From NCBI RefSeq assembly GCF_004803855.2, contig NZ_CP012552.1, positions 1,116,001-1,180,000 of the forward strand: a stretch of 64,000 bases of DNA, given 5' to 3'. Below the pieces are notes generated by a model. It saw nothing but the letters and a program-made list of their open reading frames with translations. It was not told the origin of the DNA and searched no databases. The position numbers were made by a program, and so were the translations under genes. The DNA comes from Campylobacter sp. RM16192 (GTDB lineage Bacteria > Campylobacterota > Campylobacteria > Campylobacterales > Campylobacteraceae). Position 1 is the first letter of the stretch. The number at the start of each line of letters is the position of its first letter. This document shows positions 43,556 through 51,709 of this stretch, piece by piece.

Positions 43556-44931
43556 TTTAAATTCCCCGCAAATTGTAGATAAACCTTATTATCAATAGGG
43601 CTTATAAAGTAACTAAATAAAGACTTCCCCTTAGTCTCAAAATCTTCCGGATTAAGCATCTTAAACTTAGCATCAAAGCCTGTAATAATGTTTTCTACAA
43701 AGATTAAACCGCTCTTACCGAGATTTCTTATTTGATTTTCATTAGAGCAAGTAAAAGTAATGTTGTCCTCGTTAAAGCTTTCTTTAGTGCAGATGAAATT
43801 GATACCTAGATCAAAGTCTATTTCATTGCTAGTTACGTTAGCTAGGTATTCTCCGTCAGTGTTTTTATGGTGGATATTTAGGTATGGTATAAGCTTACTA
43901 ACCTGACTATAAAGGCTTGCTTCCTCGCTCGGATAACTAAAGCTCTTTATTTCACTTGGGATTGTCTCTTTTTTTATGAAGTCCTCCGCAGGACTTCCGC
44001 CAAGCTTAGCACTATCGGCTGCGGTTGCGGTTTTACCTAGATATACTTCATCGTGATTATGCGTACTAGCAGCAAACTCGCTTGCGGCTCTGCCCTCAAG
44101 CAATGCACTATCTTTGGCTTGTTCGTCTTTGCCAAGCTTTGTATCGTCCGTGATCGTTATGTCCTCCGTTCCGTCAAAGCTTACTTTGTTTATATTTCTA
44201 GGAGTGCTTAGCTTTGTAGCTTCAAGAACCGATTTTTCGTTATCCGCAGTATTAGATACGTTTGATATTTTTTGATTTATGCTTTGTATTATTTGATCAA
44301 ATTCTCTTTGTTTCTCGCTTAAAACCTCGGCTATCTTTTGGCTTGAGTATGTTTGCGTACTTGAAGTGCTTGCGTCATTCACTACACCGCTATCAAGCAC
44401 ACTTTGAACATCCGTTTTTAGCTTTTCAAGCGATTTTAAAAGAGTATTTAGCCCCTCAAAATCGCTCTTAAATTTTGTGAAATCAACGTCAAAAAGCTTT
44501 TTATTTTTAGCTATTTCGTCCGCTTTTTGCAGTGTCTCGCTATGTTTTGTGTCTATTTGTGTGTATTTTTTGTTGAAGTCGCCTATCTTTTCTAAAAATT
44601 CGCTATTTTTTGTGCTAAAACTAGAAAAATCACTATCAAAACTACTCTTGTTTTGGTTGAATTCGTCTATCTTTTGGGTTGTAGGCTCTATTTGCGATTC
44701 TAGCCTTTCTAATATAGGATATTTCTCGTCAAAGTCCGCTTTTTTTGTGTCTATATCGCTTTTTGCTTCGTCTATATGGTCCGAAAGCGTTGTCACGTTT
44801 GAATTTATGCTTCTTATCTCTGAAACGTCTATTGTTTTCAGTGTGTTTTCTAGCTCTGATATATTTTGTAGTAGAAAATTCAATGCCTCTAATTTTTCGT
44901 TTCCTAGTTTGAGTTCGTGTATACTTATCAT
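43552..44931 (-). CDS. Tail-fibre protein with long coiled coil
   Basis: 459 aa. Residues 1-~250 are coiled coil with Ser/Asp/Lys heptads (DEFNQNKSSFDSDFSSFSTK). Then comes the phage fibre motif FDGTEDITITDD, ALLEGRAASEFAASTHNHDEVYLGKTATAADSAKLGG, and a globular C-terminal ~150 residues. The pattern is typical of trimeric tail fibres. The overlapping downstream LRR gene could be a second receptor-binding component. Confidence 0.85.
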   Translation of the reverse strand: MISIHELKLGNEKLEALNFLLQNISELENTLKTIDVSEIRSINSNVTTLSDHIDEAKSDIDTKKADFDEKYPILERLESQIEPTTQKIDEFNQNKSSFDSDFSSFSTKNSEFLEKIGDFNKKYTQIDTKHSETLQKADEIAKNKKLFDVDFTKFKSDFEGLNTLLKSLEKLKTDVQSVLDSGVVNDASTSSTQTYSSQKIAEVLSEKQREFDQIIQSINQKISNVSNTADNEKSVLEATKLSTPRNINKVSFDGTEDITITDDTKLGKDEQAKDSALLEGRAASEFAASTHNHDEVYLGKTATAADSAKLGGSPAEDFIKKETIPSEIKSFSYPSEEASLYSQVSKLIPYLNIHHKNTDGEYLANVTSNEIDFDLGINFICTKESFNEDNITFTCSNENQIRNLGKSGLIFVENIITGFDAKFKMLNPEDFETKGKSLFSYFISPIDNKVYLQFAGNLK

Positions 44932-44933
44932 TT

Positions 44934-45071
44934 TTACCTCTTTAGCTCACTTTTTTCTATAGTTTTTTGCACGCTCTTGAAAAAATCAGATATTGTTTGA
45001 AACATTTTTAAAATATCAATTTTGCTTATTTTTTTCGCGTTTTCGGCAGCTTTTTCCATATCTCTATTCAT
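44934..45071 (-). CDS. Short phage protein (45 aa)
   Basis: 45 aa, starting inside the stop of the upstream gene and ending 3 bp before the tail-fibre ATG. Helical and Lys-rich (MEKAAENAKKISKIDILKMF; FFKSVQKTIEKSELK). It fills the gap exactly, which argues for a real gene. Function unknown. Confidence 0.55.
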   Translation of the reverse strand: MNRDMEKAAENAKKISKIDILKMFQTISDFFKSVQKTIEKSELKR

Positions 45072-45447
45072 AGTCGAAAACTCTCCCCTCGTTTGCGTTG
45101 AAATCAGCTATTGTTTCAAGCGATAGAGTGCGATAGAATGGGTCTTGATTGATTATGAACGCCACGTAATTGATGACAGCGTAGGTCAGGTCTTCATCTA
45201 TCATCAAATGTTCGTTTTCCGACTTGAAATTCGGCTTGTCTGGGTAGCAGATGAAATGCCCCCCTTCCACAAGGCGATATACCCTATCCGTACTATCTGT
45301 GCTTCTCAAAAGTTCGCTAGGAACACATTTGTTCGACACATATAGAATCGCTTCAAAAAATAGCTCACTCAACATCTCATCAGGGGGAAGCTTAATGCCT
45401 CCCGCTGTTTTAAATGCTAGTATCTCCTTTGCATTTTTAACTAACAT
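45064..45447 (-). CDS. Probable head-completion/connector protein
   Basis: 127 aa. Globular, alpha/beta, with no signal peptide (EILAFKTAGGIKLPPDEMLSE; DEDLTYAVINYVAFIINQDP). It directly follows the capsid gene, the place of head-tail connectors. No family certain. Confidence 0.55.
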   Translation of the reverse strand: MLVKNAKEILAFKTAGGIKLPPDEMLSELFFEAILYVSNKCVPSELLRSTDSTDRVYRLVEGGHFICYPDKPNFKSENEHLMIDEDLTYAVINYVAFIINQDPFYRTLSLETIADFNANEGRVFDYE

Positions 45448-46454
45448 TATTTAGCCTTTAAGCCAACTCCGATAGCAAATGCATCTGCATTTCGCACCTC
45501 AAGGCATCCCTCAGTGTAGTATCTCTTTTGGATAGCTGTTTTTGATGTAGTTACGTCTTTTAGCTCTGTTGGAACCAAAAGTCCGTTTTTCATATACTCA
45601 AAGTCGCCAGCTATCAAACAGTCACCTAAGCCGTATTGTGGGCTTAAAAATCTATGTAGTCTAAAATTGACCTTTCCAAAGTCTGTATCAAGACTAACAA
45701 CGCTTGAATTTATAGCTTTTTCGTTTCCGAATTGTCTTTGAGCAAATTTATTAATAGCAGGCTTTAGGGCTGCCCCTAAAAACACATCTTTAGGTTTTGC
45801 ACCACTATCCCAAATTTGCTGTAAGATTTGCGCCAAGACTTCCTCTGTTAATAGTGTCGCAGCGCCCTCCCAATTTTTACTGGCGTCAAAAGCCATAACG
45901 TTACCTCTCATGCCGATAGCTCCGTTTGTATCAAAAGAAGCTTTGCCTTTTGCTAAGAAGTGGAATATGCCCGCCATCTCGCCTGCTGCACCATCTGTTC
46001 TTACTTTTGGAGCTTCAAAAACCGACTTCTTGGCATTTGTCGGCGCCGAGCCTCTGCCAAGACCAAAAAGGGCATATTCCATATCAAGTTTATGCTCTTT
46101 TGCTCTCTTTGCCGTTTCTCTTTCAAGCTCTTTACCACCATAAGTAGCTACCGCCTGCATTGAGCGAGAAACACTTACGTTTGATGTGAAAATTTGCACT
46201 GCGTTTGAAGTCTTTTGAAGTGTAGATTTTCTAGTGTCTTCAAAGTCGCTAATCTCAAGCTGTGCGTTTTTCTTTGGGGCTGCCAGTGTATCTGTTAGCC
46301 AACTGTGTTCGATACCTTTAACCATTGAAGTGCCTATTAAACTAAGAATAGGTGTCTCGTCTGCTCCGATTAAAAGTATCTTTTCGTAAATCGAGGGTTT
46401 TAGCCCCTCTCTTTTGGTTGCGGGGCTTTGATAGCCCGTAGTAGTGATTGCCAT
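45447..46454 (-). CDS. Major capsid protein (DUF5309/SU10 type)
   Basis: 335 aa. Begins MAITTTGYQSPATKREGLKP, then ETPILSLIGTSMVKGIEHSW, and ends IQKRYYTEGCLEVRNADAFAIGVGL, the pattern of the SU10-like DUF5309 major capsid family with an HK97 fold. AGGAGGA-like ribosome site upstream indicates strong expression. It is separated from portal and scaffold by about 8 kb of other genes. Confidence 0.8.
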   Translation of the reverse strand: MAITTTGYQSPATKREGLKPSIYEKILLIGADETPILSLIGTSMVKGIEHSWLTDTLAAPKKNAQLEISDFEDTRKSTLQKTSNAVQIFTSNVSVSRSMQAVATYGGKELERETAKRAKEHKLDMEYALFGLGRGSAPTNAKKSVFEAPKVRTDGAAGEMAGIFHFLAKGKASFDTNGAIGMRGNVMAFDASKNWEGAATLLTEEVLAQILQQIWDSGAKPKDVFLGAALKPAINKFAQRQFGNEKAINSSVVSLDTDFGKVNFRLHRFLSPQYGLGDCLIAGDFEYMKNGLLVPTELKDVTTSKTAIQKRYYTEGCLEVRNADAFAIGVGLKAK

Positions 46455-46588
46455 GTGCTCCTCCTATTGCGATTTTTAGAGGATTTTCGCGCAAAGCTAA
46501 GTTCCAAATCTACCTACTTTTGGGACTAATCAAAGTATAAAGTTTGGTTGTGGTAGAATTTTGATTATTGTTGTGAAAAGGAGAGGAT

Positions 46589-46999
46589 ATGAAAAAAATA
46601 TTAGCGTTGTTGTGCCTTGTTAGCATAGTGTTTGCGGGGGATCATTTTTTTAATCCAGCCCCACTAGAAGCCCCAAATTTTCAGTTACCAAAAAACTATT
46701 TTAATTTTAATACCCCCAAGATGTCAGATGATGAATATAGACAAAGAAAAAACACCTATGATGATGACTGGAGTAGCAGTACTGAAGAAAGAAGCTATTA
46801 TTACAACGTAGAGGGGTTTAATACTTTAAATGGAGAAATAGTAATAGACGGTCTTATTCAAACTCGTGGCAGAACAGGGGTCGGAACAATAATGGGCACA
46901 AACGGCAACTTAAAAGCAGTAGAGGTTATGTGGACAAACAAAGGGGTTGTTGAGGCTATTGACGTAGAGGGGAATATTTACGAGCTATACACAAGATAG
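46589..46999 (+). CDS. Secreted cargo (moron) protein in the prophage
   Basis: 136 aa with a clean signal peptide (ILALLCLVSIVFAGDH). The mature N-terminus is Pro/Asn/Phe-rich (FFNPAPLEAPNFQLPKNYFN), then Asp/Ser/Tyr-rich (TYDDDWSSSTEERSYYYN), with a compact C-terminal beta domain (GTIMGTNGNLKAVEVMWTNK). It runs against the phage operon with its own TAGAAT -10 and AAAGGAGAGG site, so it can be expressed in the lysogen. Probably a lysogenic-conversion gene. Confidence 0.7.
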   Translation: MKKILALLCLVSIVFAGDHFFNPAPLEAPNFQLPKNYFNFNTPKMSDDEYRQRKNTYDDDWSSSTEERSYYYNVEGFNTLNGEIVIDGLIQTRGRTGVGTIMGTNGNLKAVEVMWTNKGVVEAIDVEGNIYELYTR

Positions 47000-47014
47000 C
47001 AAAAAGGAGTTATT

Positions 47015-47179
47015 ATGGTTTGGATTTATAGAGTGTTTGTGTGTGTTATGCTTGTAATGATTTATTTTAGGCTAGATAATGCTGAAAAAGCAATTACCTA
47101 CGAAATAAACGACACATTAGAGTATGTATATAAACATATTGACAAAAGAGCGGATGATATAGAAAGTTTAATTAAATAA
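47015..47179 (+). CDS. 54-aa single-span membrane protein, partner of the secreted protein
   Basis: 54 aa; AAAAAGGAG precedes ATG 47015, 15 bp after the secreted protein. Helix IYRVFVCVMLVMIYFRL, then a charged tail (NDTLEYVYKHIDKRADDIES). Same operon as the secreted protein; possibly a membrane-bound immunity or exclusion partner (inference). The 3' end overlaps the convergent HTH gene by 8 bp. Confidence 0.6.
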   Translation: MVWIYRVFVCVMLVMIYFRLDNAEKAITYEINDTLEYVYKHIDKRADDIESLIK

Positions 47180-47387
47180 TTTCAGAATACTTCTTAATTA
47201 TCGTAAGTATCTCATCTAAATTTTTGCCCTTTTCGTAGTGATACAGAAAGGGCTCAACCCAGTAAGGAGTTTCATCTTTTTGCTTCCAATTCATAAGCGT
47301 TTGATATGGCATGCCTACTAGCTCTACAAATTCTTTTTTGCTTAACCCCAATTCATCTATTTTTTTTTCAAAGTCTGTATTTTTCAT
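47172..47387 (-). CDS. Small HTH repressor opposite the Rha gene
   Basis: 71 aa. HTH in FEKKIDELGLSKKEFVELVGMPYQTLMNW, followed by an aromatic linker (WVEPFLYHYEKGKN). Divergent from the Rha-type gene across four copies of a 15-bp palindrome, which it very likely binds. The layout is that of a small repressor such as P22 Mnt/Arc guarding an antirepressor promoter. Confidence 0.75.
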   Translation of the reverse strand: MKNTDFEKKIDELGLSKKEFVELVGMPYQTLMNWKQKDETPYWVEPFLYHYEKGKNLDEILTIIKKYSEII

Positions 47388-47398
47388 TTGTAGTCTTT

Positions 47399-47508
47399 TA
47401 ATTAAAATAATTAGAATATTACTATATTTTAACTAAAATAATTATAAAGCTATTGACAATTTAATTAAAATAAGATAAAATTACAATACAAAATAACTAT
47501 TTTAGTTA
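47399..47508. promoter_or_regulatory. Four 15-bp operator palindromes and Rha promoter
   Basis: TAATTAAAATAATTA (47399), TAACTAAAATAATTA (47430), TAATTAAAATAAGAT (47462) and, inverted, TAACTATTTTAGTTA (47494), consensus TAAYTAAAATARTTA. TTGACA (47453-47458) and TAAAAT (47476-47481) are 17 bp apart on the plus strand, and the third operator lies between them, ideal for repression of the Rha gene. Confidence 0.75.
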
Positions 47509-47533
47509 ATTCACCACAAGCAAAGGATCAAAC

Positions 47534-48331
47534 ATGTGCAACTTAGTTGTTATCAACGAAGTAGAAGTAGAGTTGGAGGTGGTAGCCGACCAAGCTTATA
47601 CCACCTCTTTAAGTGTCGCTAGTGTATTTAACAAAAGACACGACCACATTATAGCGAAAATAAGGGAATTGCCACAAGATGATTTTACTGCCCCAAATTT
47701 TCGGGTGAGTGAATACAAAGACAAATCAGGTCGCAAACTTCCAATGTATCAAATCACAAAAGACGGGTTAGTCTTACTTGCTATGGGCTTCACAGGCGAA
47801 AAGGCTTACAAATTCAAAGTTGAGTATATAAAAGCTTTCAACGCTATGGCGGAAGAGATAAAAAGGCTCAAATTTGAAAAATACATCAATGAAGTAGCAA
47901 ATCTTAACGCTTGCTTGATTGATAAAGCGAAAAGACACCAAAGAGAGATAGCGGGGTATAAAGGGCAGATTACGCAACATAATACTTTGATAACTTCTTT
48001 GCGTAAAGACTTGGCATTAGCTAGAGCCAATCCTCAAGCTTCCCAAGATTTACAAAGAGCCTATGACAGGCTAAAAAGAGATTGGGACGGACTAGCTAAA
48101 GACTGGAACGGACTAACAAGCGAGTATATGGCAGTATGCAAAGAAAGAAATGAGCTTAAAAAAGAGATCGACAAACGCAAATATAATCAAGACAAAATTA
48201 CAGAAACAATCCTAGCTCTTGACAAGATACAAAAACACTTAGACCCTGTATATACTGCCCTTGGTGCCGTTATGGCTTACGCTAGTGATAATGATCGTTT
48301 CTTTATGGAAAGGAATGAGATATTAAGATGA
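47534..48331 (+). CDS. Rha-family phage regulatory/antirepressor protein
   Basis: 265 aa. N-terminal Rha domain: TTSLSVASVFNKRHDHIIAKI, the SEYKDKSGRKLPMYQITKDG turn and LLAMGFTGEKAYKFKVEYIKAF. From about 110 a long coiled coil with a repeat (DWDGLAKDWNGLTSEY). Rha proteins interfere with lysogenic control in several lambdoid phages. Here it sits inside the structural operon, not beside the main repressor. Confidence 0.85.
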   Translation: MCNLVVINEVEVELEVVADQAYTTSLSVASVFNKRHDHIIAKIRELPQDDFTAPNFRVSEYKDKSGRKLPMYQITKDGLVLLAMGFTGEKAYKFKVEYIKAFNAMAEEIKRLKFEKYINEVANLNACLIDKAKRHQREIAGYKGQITQHNTLITSLRKDLALARANPQASQDLQRAYDRLKRDWDGLAKDWNGLTSEYMAVCKERNELKKEIDKRKYNQDKITETILALDKIQKHLDPVYTALGAVMAYASDNDRFFMERNEILR

Positions 48332-48333
48332 CA

Positions 48334-48355
48334 ATAGCCCCTTAATCGGGGCTAT
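48334..48355. terminator. Bidirectional terminator, Rha gene / large internal protein
   Basis: ATAGCCCC / GGGGCTAT 8-bp GC-rich stem with a 6-base loop between the convergent genes; the stop of the 1115-aa gene lies in the right arm. Confidence 0.8.
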
Positions 48356-51300
48356 ACTAATTCTTTCTTAATCTGATTAACAATTTCTGTCTTTCTTTTC
48401 CAAGAAGTCTTTGGATTTAAAAGCTCTTTTTTTAGTTTTTCAACTCTTTGAGCTTTTAGCTTATTCCTTAAAAAGCTCTCTTTGACACTTGGGTAGGCTT
48501 TGATAAATTTCTTGTCAAGGTCGGTTAGGTTTAACTCCTCCGTGTCTGACAATGCACCTGCTCCTACGGCTCCGCCGACTGCCAAGTGTCCCTTTTTGTC
48601 GTCTGAGCTTCCAATGTCCGGGTTTTTAAATTTCATAGGCTCTTTAAAATTCCTATCAGAATAAAAGGTTATAATATCATTATCCGGCAAGTGGGCTAGA
48701 CCGTTGTTGTCAGGCTTGCCGGTGTTTTTATTGCTAATTACAGCCCTAAAATTCACACCATATTCACTCCACTCATAAAGATGTCGCCCTTTATTATCGG
48801 CAAAAGGTTTTTTATGTTTTGCTAGAAATTCACGTATTTTCCTCCCTAGATTTACGACCTCTTGAGTGCTTACATACCCCTCTTTATTCGGGTCAGTCCC
48901 GTGCCTTATTTCTATATGCTTTGCTCCCATTTTACGACTTCCACGGTGAAGCTGAATTGCCCTATCTAGTGCATCTAAATCATAACTAATAGCCGAACTT
49001 ACTTTGCCGTTAATCATAACATTGTATATGCCTCGTTTTTCTTTGTTTTCGTTTTTTTGAGTTTTAGTATTTTGAGTTTTAGTATTTTGAGTTTTAGTAT
49101 TTTGAGTTTTTAACTCCCCCTCTTTCGACATTGTGAAATTATCGCCTTTGACGAATTCAGGCTCTTTTGGCTTTATTGCGGTTTGTTTTGAGTTTTCGGG
49201 TGCTACGCTACTCCATCGCATGCCTTTTGCGCTATGCAGGGCTTCTTTTTGCCTCTCTTTTATCACATCTTGTAGTCCTTTAACAAAGCCATCAGTTATC
49301 TCGTCACTAGCACCACTAGCTTTAACGGCTTTTTCAAAGGCTTCCAAAGTATGCTCTACTTTAAGGGCTTTTAATCCCTCTCGTAGATGATATTCAAAGG
49401 CGCTGTCGTTTCCTATCTTGCCGATATATTTAAATATTGACTGTTTAAGCCTATTCATAAGCACTGAACGCAAAACACCCTCTACTTTTTGAGCTATGCC
49501 TGCTCTTGGTCTTATCGGGTCGATAAACTCTTTTTCAAGGTTTCTAAAGATAACTGCAAAATCGCCTCTAGCATTTGCCAAATTTATCATGGCCTCTTTT
49601 ATCTCTTGCGCTTCCGGGCTTCTTAGCTGTATTTTTTCCAAATCCTCTTTTAGTCCTATTCCGTCTATTAATTCAGTCTGTTTCAATTTGCCACGTTTTG
49701 CTATTTGAGACTGAAACAATGACGACAACAGATCTGTTTCAAATTTTGCCAACTCTTTTTTGTTAAGCTCTTTTGTAAAGGCTTTAAGTATGTCGCCTTG
49801 AGCTTTCTCAGCGCTAAAAATTGCATCCAAAACCTCTTTTGTGCTTGCATTGCCGTCTATTGTTGTTTTAAAGAGCGGATTGTCTTGTAATGCTTTCATG
49901 GCCGAATATTTGGCTAGAGTATTTTTGTAATATTCCTTTGTAGGCGTTCCACTTATAAGATTGTCAATCGCATTGTCTATAACCCTACCAACAGACGACG
50001 TGTCAATTATCGTATTGTAGGCCGGGTTTTTATTGAAAATCTTTTGAGCGTATTCGTTAAAATCAACTTTTAGCGCCCTCAAATCTTGAAACGTCATAGG
50101 TGTATTTTTGAGACCATCCAAAACATCTAGTAGTTGAGCCGCCTCTGGAGTTTTTGCATCGAATTTATTAAGCCCTCTAATCATAGCCTGCTTTGCTTCG
50201 TCTATTGCGTTGCTATCTAAGGTTGATGTTTTGCCTCCTAAAAATTCCCCAATATCCTCTTCCATTTTCTTGAAGTCATCGCCAACTCTTGCATAGTAAC
50301 TTTTGATAGTTTGCCCTAAATCGCCCTTGCCGGCATCAGGCAAAATTTCCCTGATAGCATTAACATCCGATTGAGCTAATTCAGCTAAATTTTGAGCCGC
50401 TTTACCTGTAGTATCGCCCCTTAAAGCATTGATTACTCTGCCTGTGGCTTTACTATCAGCTAAGGATAAATCGACAATTTCTTTTTGAATATCATTAACA
50501 CCTTTTGCATTGTTTATAAAATCTGATACTTTGTCTAGTTTTAGCTTATCAGCTGTTCCCGCAAGATGTTTTCTCATAAAATTTACAGGCTTATTTAATA
50601 CTTGTATATCCGTAAAATTATTGTTATCGACTTTATAGCCGCCAACTTTTTGGGAGTTTTGCAACATCAAGTCTGCTTCGTCGCCAGCTATTGTTTGCAT
50701 CACTTTTTTAGCACCACCAACATTAGCACTTGGCACACCTTTAAGAGTGTCTTTCATAACTCCTAAAATACCAAAATCGCTTGCTTTGCCAGCTAAATCA
50801 AGAGCTTTGCCACCATATTTAGCAGTAAAATCAATAGTAGGTTTAGCTACTTTAGCTCCAGCTCCGACCAAAGCTCCAGCCGCTAAATCATCAACCGCAG
50901 CTTCACCCATACGCATTAAAAGGGCTTGTGTATCTATATTTTCGCCTAAATTTTCAGCTCTATTGGCATAATCAACACCTGCGCCACCTGCACTTCCTAG
51001 CGCACTACCAGCTATTTTTAGAGGTATTCCTCCAGGCAAAAATGCACCTATAGTAGCACCCACTATCTCGCCCTTATTAGCACTGATTTGATTTGTAAAG
51101 TTTGGGGTTACATCGGTTACTAAAGGCTTTCCATTGTCGCCTGTTTTACCAAAATAAATCTTTCCATCACGGACAATAGCACCCAGATCAAACCCTCTCT
51201 CTTGTGCTAGCTTCTCGTAAGTGTCGGCTAGCCTTTCGTTATTAGCCTGCTTACTTTCATCGCTTTGCACAATGCTCTTTATTAAGCCTTGAGTGTTTTG

Positions 51301-51699
51301 TGCCCTTGCTATGTCACTTCGCGCCTTATCCTCTGTGCTTGCTCCTGTGCCGTAGTCGCCAAATATACTATCCTCCCAAACGGAAGAAGCAGTGCGCTTA
51401 ATGTCGTTTCCTAAGCGTTTTGCTTCATATACAAGCCCATCCAAAAAACTCTCGTCTTTTTTTTGTGGCTCTTGCCATGCAGGAGCTTTTGGTGCAGATG
51501 GATATGGTGTTATCGAATTACTAGTTTTAGAAAATTTATCACTTAATTTAATGCCTTGTAGCTTGTCCTCATCAATATCAATACTAAGTCCGCCATTTTC
51601 ATTTTTAAAAACATTTTGCCCGCTAGCTCTTAGTCTTATTGGTTGCCTGTCCTTATACCCTATTGTTATTTCATCTTGTCCGTTAAAATCAAACCTCAT
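48352..51699 (-). CDS. Large internal/ejection-type virion protein with C-terminal nuclease-like domain
   Basis: 1115 aa. The N-terminal ~100 residues are polar. Then come Gly/Ala-rich hydrophobic stretches (GEIVGATIGAFLPGGIPL, AAVDDLAAGALVGAGAKVA) as in phage ejection proteins, and a long helical body to about 850. Four KTQNT repeats (about 870-890) link to a separate domain (YNVMINGKVSSAISYDLDAL, KHIEIRHGTD, YEWSEYGVNFRAVIS, NDIITFYSDRNF). This domain resembles the phage-associated PBECR/barnase-EndoU group fused to virion proteins (tentative). A final basic helical tail follows. Confidence 0.6.
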   Translation of the reverse strand: MRFDFNGQDEITIGYKDRQPIRLRASGQNVFKNENGGLSIDIDEDKLQGIKLSDKFSKTSNSITPYPSAPKAPAWQEPQKKDESFLDGLVYEAKRLGNDIKRTASSVWEDSIFGDYGTGASTEDKARSDIARAQNTQGLIKSIVQSDESKQANNERLADTYEKLAQERGFDLGAIVRDGKIYFGKTGDNGKPLVTDVTPNFTNQISANKGEIVGATIGAFLPGGIPLKIAGSALGSAGGAGVDYANRAENLGENIDTQALLMRMGEAAVDDLAAGALVGAGAKVAKPTIDFTAKYGGKALDLAGKASDFGILGVMKDTLKGVPSANVGGAKKVMQTIAGDEADLMLQNSQKVGGYKVDNNNFTDIQVLNKPVNFMRKHLAGTADKLKLDKVSDFINNAKGVNDIQKEIVDLSLADSKATGRVINALRGDTTGKAAQNLAELAQSDVNAIREILPDAGKGDLGQTIKSYYARVGDDFKKMEEDIGEFLGGKTSTLDSNAIDEAKQAMIRGLNKFDAKTPEAAQLLDVLDGLKNTPMTFQDLRALKVDFNEYAQKIFNKNPAYNTIIDTSSVGRVIDNAIDNLISGTPTKEYYKNTLAKYSAMKALQDNPLFKTTIDGNASTKEVLDAIFSAEKAQGDILKAFTKELNKKELAKFETDLLSSLFQSQIAKRGKLKQTELIDGIGLKEDLEKIQLRSPEAQEIKEAMINLANARGDFAVIFRNLEKEFIDPIRPRAGIAQKVEGVLRSVLMNRLKQSIFKYIGKIGNDSAFEYHLREGLKALKVEHTLEAFEKAVKASGASDEITDGFVKGLQDVIKERQKEALHSAKGMRWSSVAPENSKQTAIKPKEPEFVKGDNFTMSKEGELKTQNTKTQNTKTQNTKTQKNENKEKRGIYNVMINGKVSSAISYDLDALDRAIQLHRGSRKMGAKHIEIRHGTDPNKEGYVSTQEVVNLGRKIREFLAKHKKPFADNKGRHLYEWSEYGVNFRAVISNKNTGKPDNNGLAHLPDNDIITFYSDRNFKEPMKFKNPDIGSSDDKKGHLAVGGAVGAGALSDTEELNLTDLDKKFIKAYPSVKESFLRNKLKAQRVEKLKKELLNPKTSWKRKTEIVNQIKKELV
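49059..49110 (-). repeat. 15-bp tandem repeat (about 3.4 units)
   Basis: Three exact copies of GAGTTTTAGTATTTT and a partial fourth, in frame, encoding KTQNT repeats that form a linker in the 1115-aa protein. Copy number can change in steps of five residues without a frameshift. Confidence 0.9.
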
Positions 51700-51709
51700 A
51701 TTAACCCTT

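Noticed and set aside
49059-49110. Short tandem repeats as a possible CRISPR array
   Set aside because: 15-bp units without spacers, in frame inside a coding region; no cas genes are seen in the window.
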